Shown here: positions 6,008-6,465 of the stretch, piece after piece
How positions within the stretch are numbered: position 1 is the first letter of the stretch
How the letters are laid out: every line of letters starts with the position of its first letter
Assembly (NCBI GenBank): GCA_946886065.1
Contig: CAMPHU010000249.1
Location: 1 to 6,465, forward strand
Source: an uncultured Massilia sp.
GTDB taxonomy: Bacteria; Pseudomonadota; Gammaproteobacteria; Burkholderiales; Burkholderiaceae
DNA length: 6,465 bases
Reading direction: 5' to 3'
Program-made: the position numbers and the translations under genes
The notes under the pieces: model-generated
The model's database searches: none
Told to the model about the DNA's origin: nothing
What the model saw: only the letters and a program-made list of their open reading frames with translations

Positions 6008-6465
6008 CTAACGGCGGCTGCGGAACAGCTGCGGCAGCAGGGTGGCCAGGCGGGCGCGCTCGTCGCCCTGGGCATGGTGCAGGGCCTGTTGCGGGCCGTG
6101 CAGGAACTTGGCGGTGAGGCCTTTCGACAGCGCTTCCAGCACCGCCTCGGGATCGTCGCCGCGCGCCAGCAGCTTGCGGGCGCGCTCGAGTTCGGCCATG
6201 CGCAGCGCTTCGCTCGAGTCGTGCAGCTCGCGGATCACCGGGACCATGGCGCGGTCGCCCACCCAGTGCATGAAGGATTCGACGCGCGCGTCGATGATGG
6301 CTTCGGCCTGCTTGACGGCGGCTTGGCGGTTTTCCATGCCGGTCTGGACCACCTGGGCCAGGTCGTCCACGGTATACAGGAAGACGTCGTCGAGGCGCGC
6401 GACTTCCGGCTCGATATCGCGCGGCACGGCCAGGTCGACCATGAACACCGGACGGTGGCGGCGCG
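6008..6465 (-). CDS. hemA: Glutamyl-tRNA reductase, C-terminal part (5' end beyond the window)
   Basis: HemA reduces glutamyl-tRNA(Glu) with NADPH to glutamate-1-semialdehyde, the first committed step of the C5 route to heme. Only the last 151 residues are present; the frame runs off the right edge without a start, and a full enzyme is about 420 residues. The visible part begins [21 protein letters not shown], matching the conserved end of the NADPH-binding domain (DLAVPRDI). Then comes [13 protein letters not shown], the entry to the long helix, and the helical dimerisation domain from about [10 protein letters not shown] onward, ending [10 protein letters not shown] before TAG 6008-6010. 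An internal GTG at 6446-6448 is not a real start, because the conserved residues before it are in frame. hemA upstream of prfA and prmC is a classic gammaproteobacterial and betaproteobacterial arrangement. Confidence 0.95.
   Translation of the reverse strand, partial: RRHRPVFMVDLAVPRDIEPEVARLDDVFLYTVDDLAQVVQTGMENRQAAVKQAEAIIDARVESFMHWVGDRAMVPVIRELHDSSEALRMAELERARKLLARGDDPEAVLEALSKGLTAKFLHGPQQALHHAQGDERARLATLLPQLFRSRR

Overview
The window looks like a chromosomal piece of a GC-rich betaproteobacterium, most likely Oxalobacteraceae (Massilia/Telluria/Duganella type). The evidence is the strongly GC-biased third codon positions, the hemA-prfA-prmC cluster, and a DUF885 protein and an HAF-repeat protein of the kind common in that family. 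The genus is an inference; no rRNA is present.

Layout from left to right. Positions 1-53 are not genomic: they are an Illumina Nextera P7/i7 adapter joined to the contig end. Genomic DNA starts at 54, inside a leftward gene for a secreted DUF885-family protein (54-1699) whose 3' end is cut off by the adapter. A 446-base non-coding region (1700-2145) follows. It holds an extended -10 promoter for the DUF885 gene, a leftward terminator-like hairpin with a T-run, and two short perfect palindromes. A rightward gene (2146-3318) encodes a secreted protein with seven HAF-type repeats, probably a seven-bladed beta-propeller. It converges on the leftward cluster across a 47-base gap that contains a small hairpin.

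The right half (3367-6465) is a leftward gene cluster read as hemA (5' end beyond the window), prfA, dsbB, prmC. HemA makes glutamate-1-semialdehyde for heme synthesis. PrfA (RF1) ends translation at UAA/UAG. DsbB reoxidises DsbA. PrmC methylates the GGQ glutamine of RF1 and RF2. Enzyme (PrmC) and substrate (RF1) are therefore encoded together, with the membrane oxidoreductase gene dsbB between them. dsbB and prmC are separated by only 3 bases.

No CRISPR array, mobile element, phage gene or defence system was found, and nothing here looks like a new multi-gene system. The points most worth a second look are the adapter artefact, the truncated DUF885 enzyme, the seven-repeat HAF protein with its odd charged tail, the terminator inside a divergent intergenic region, and the position of dsbB.
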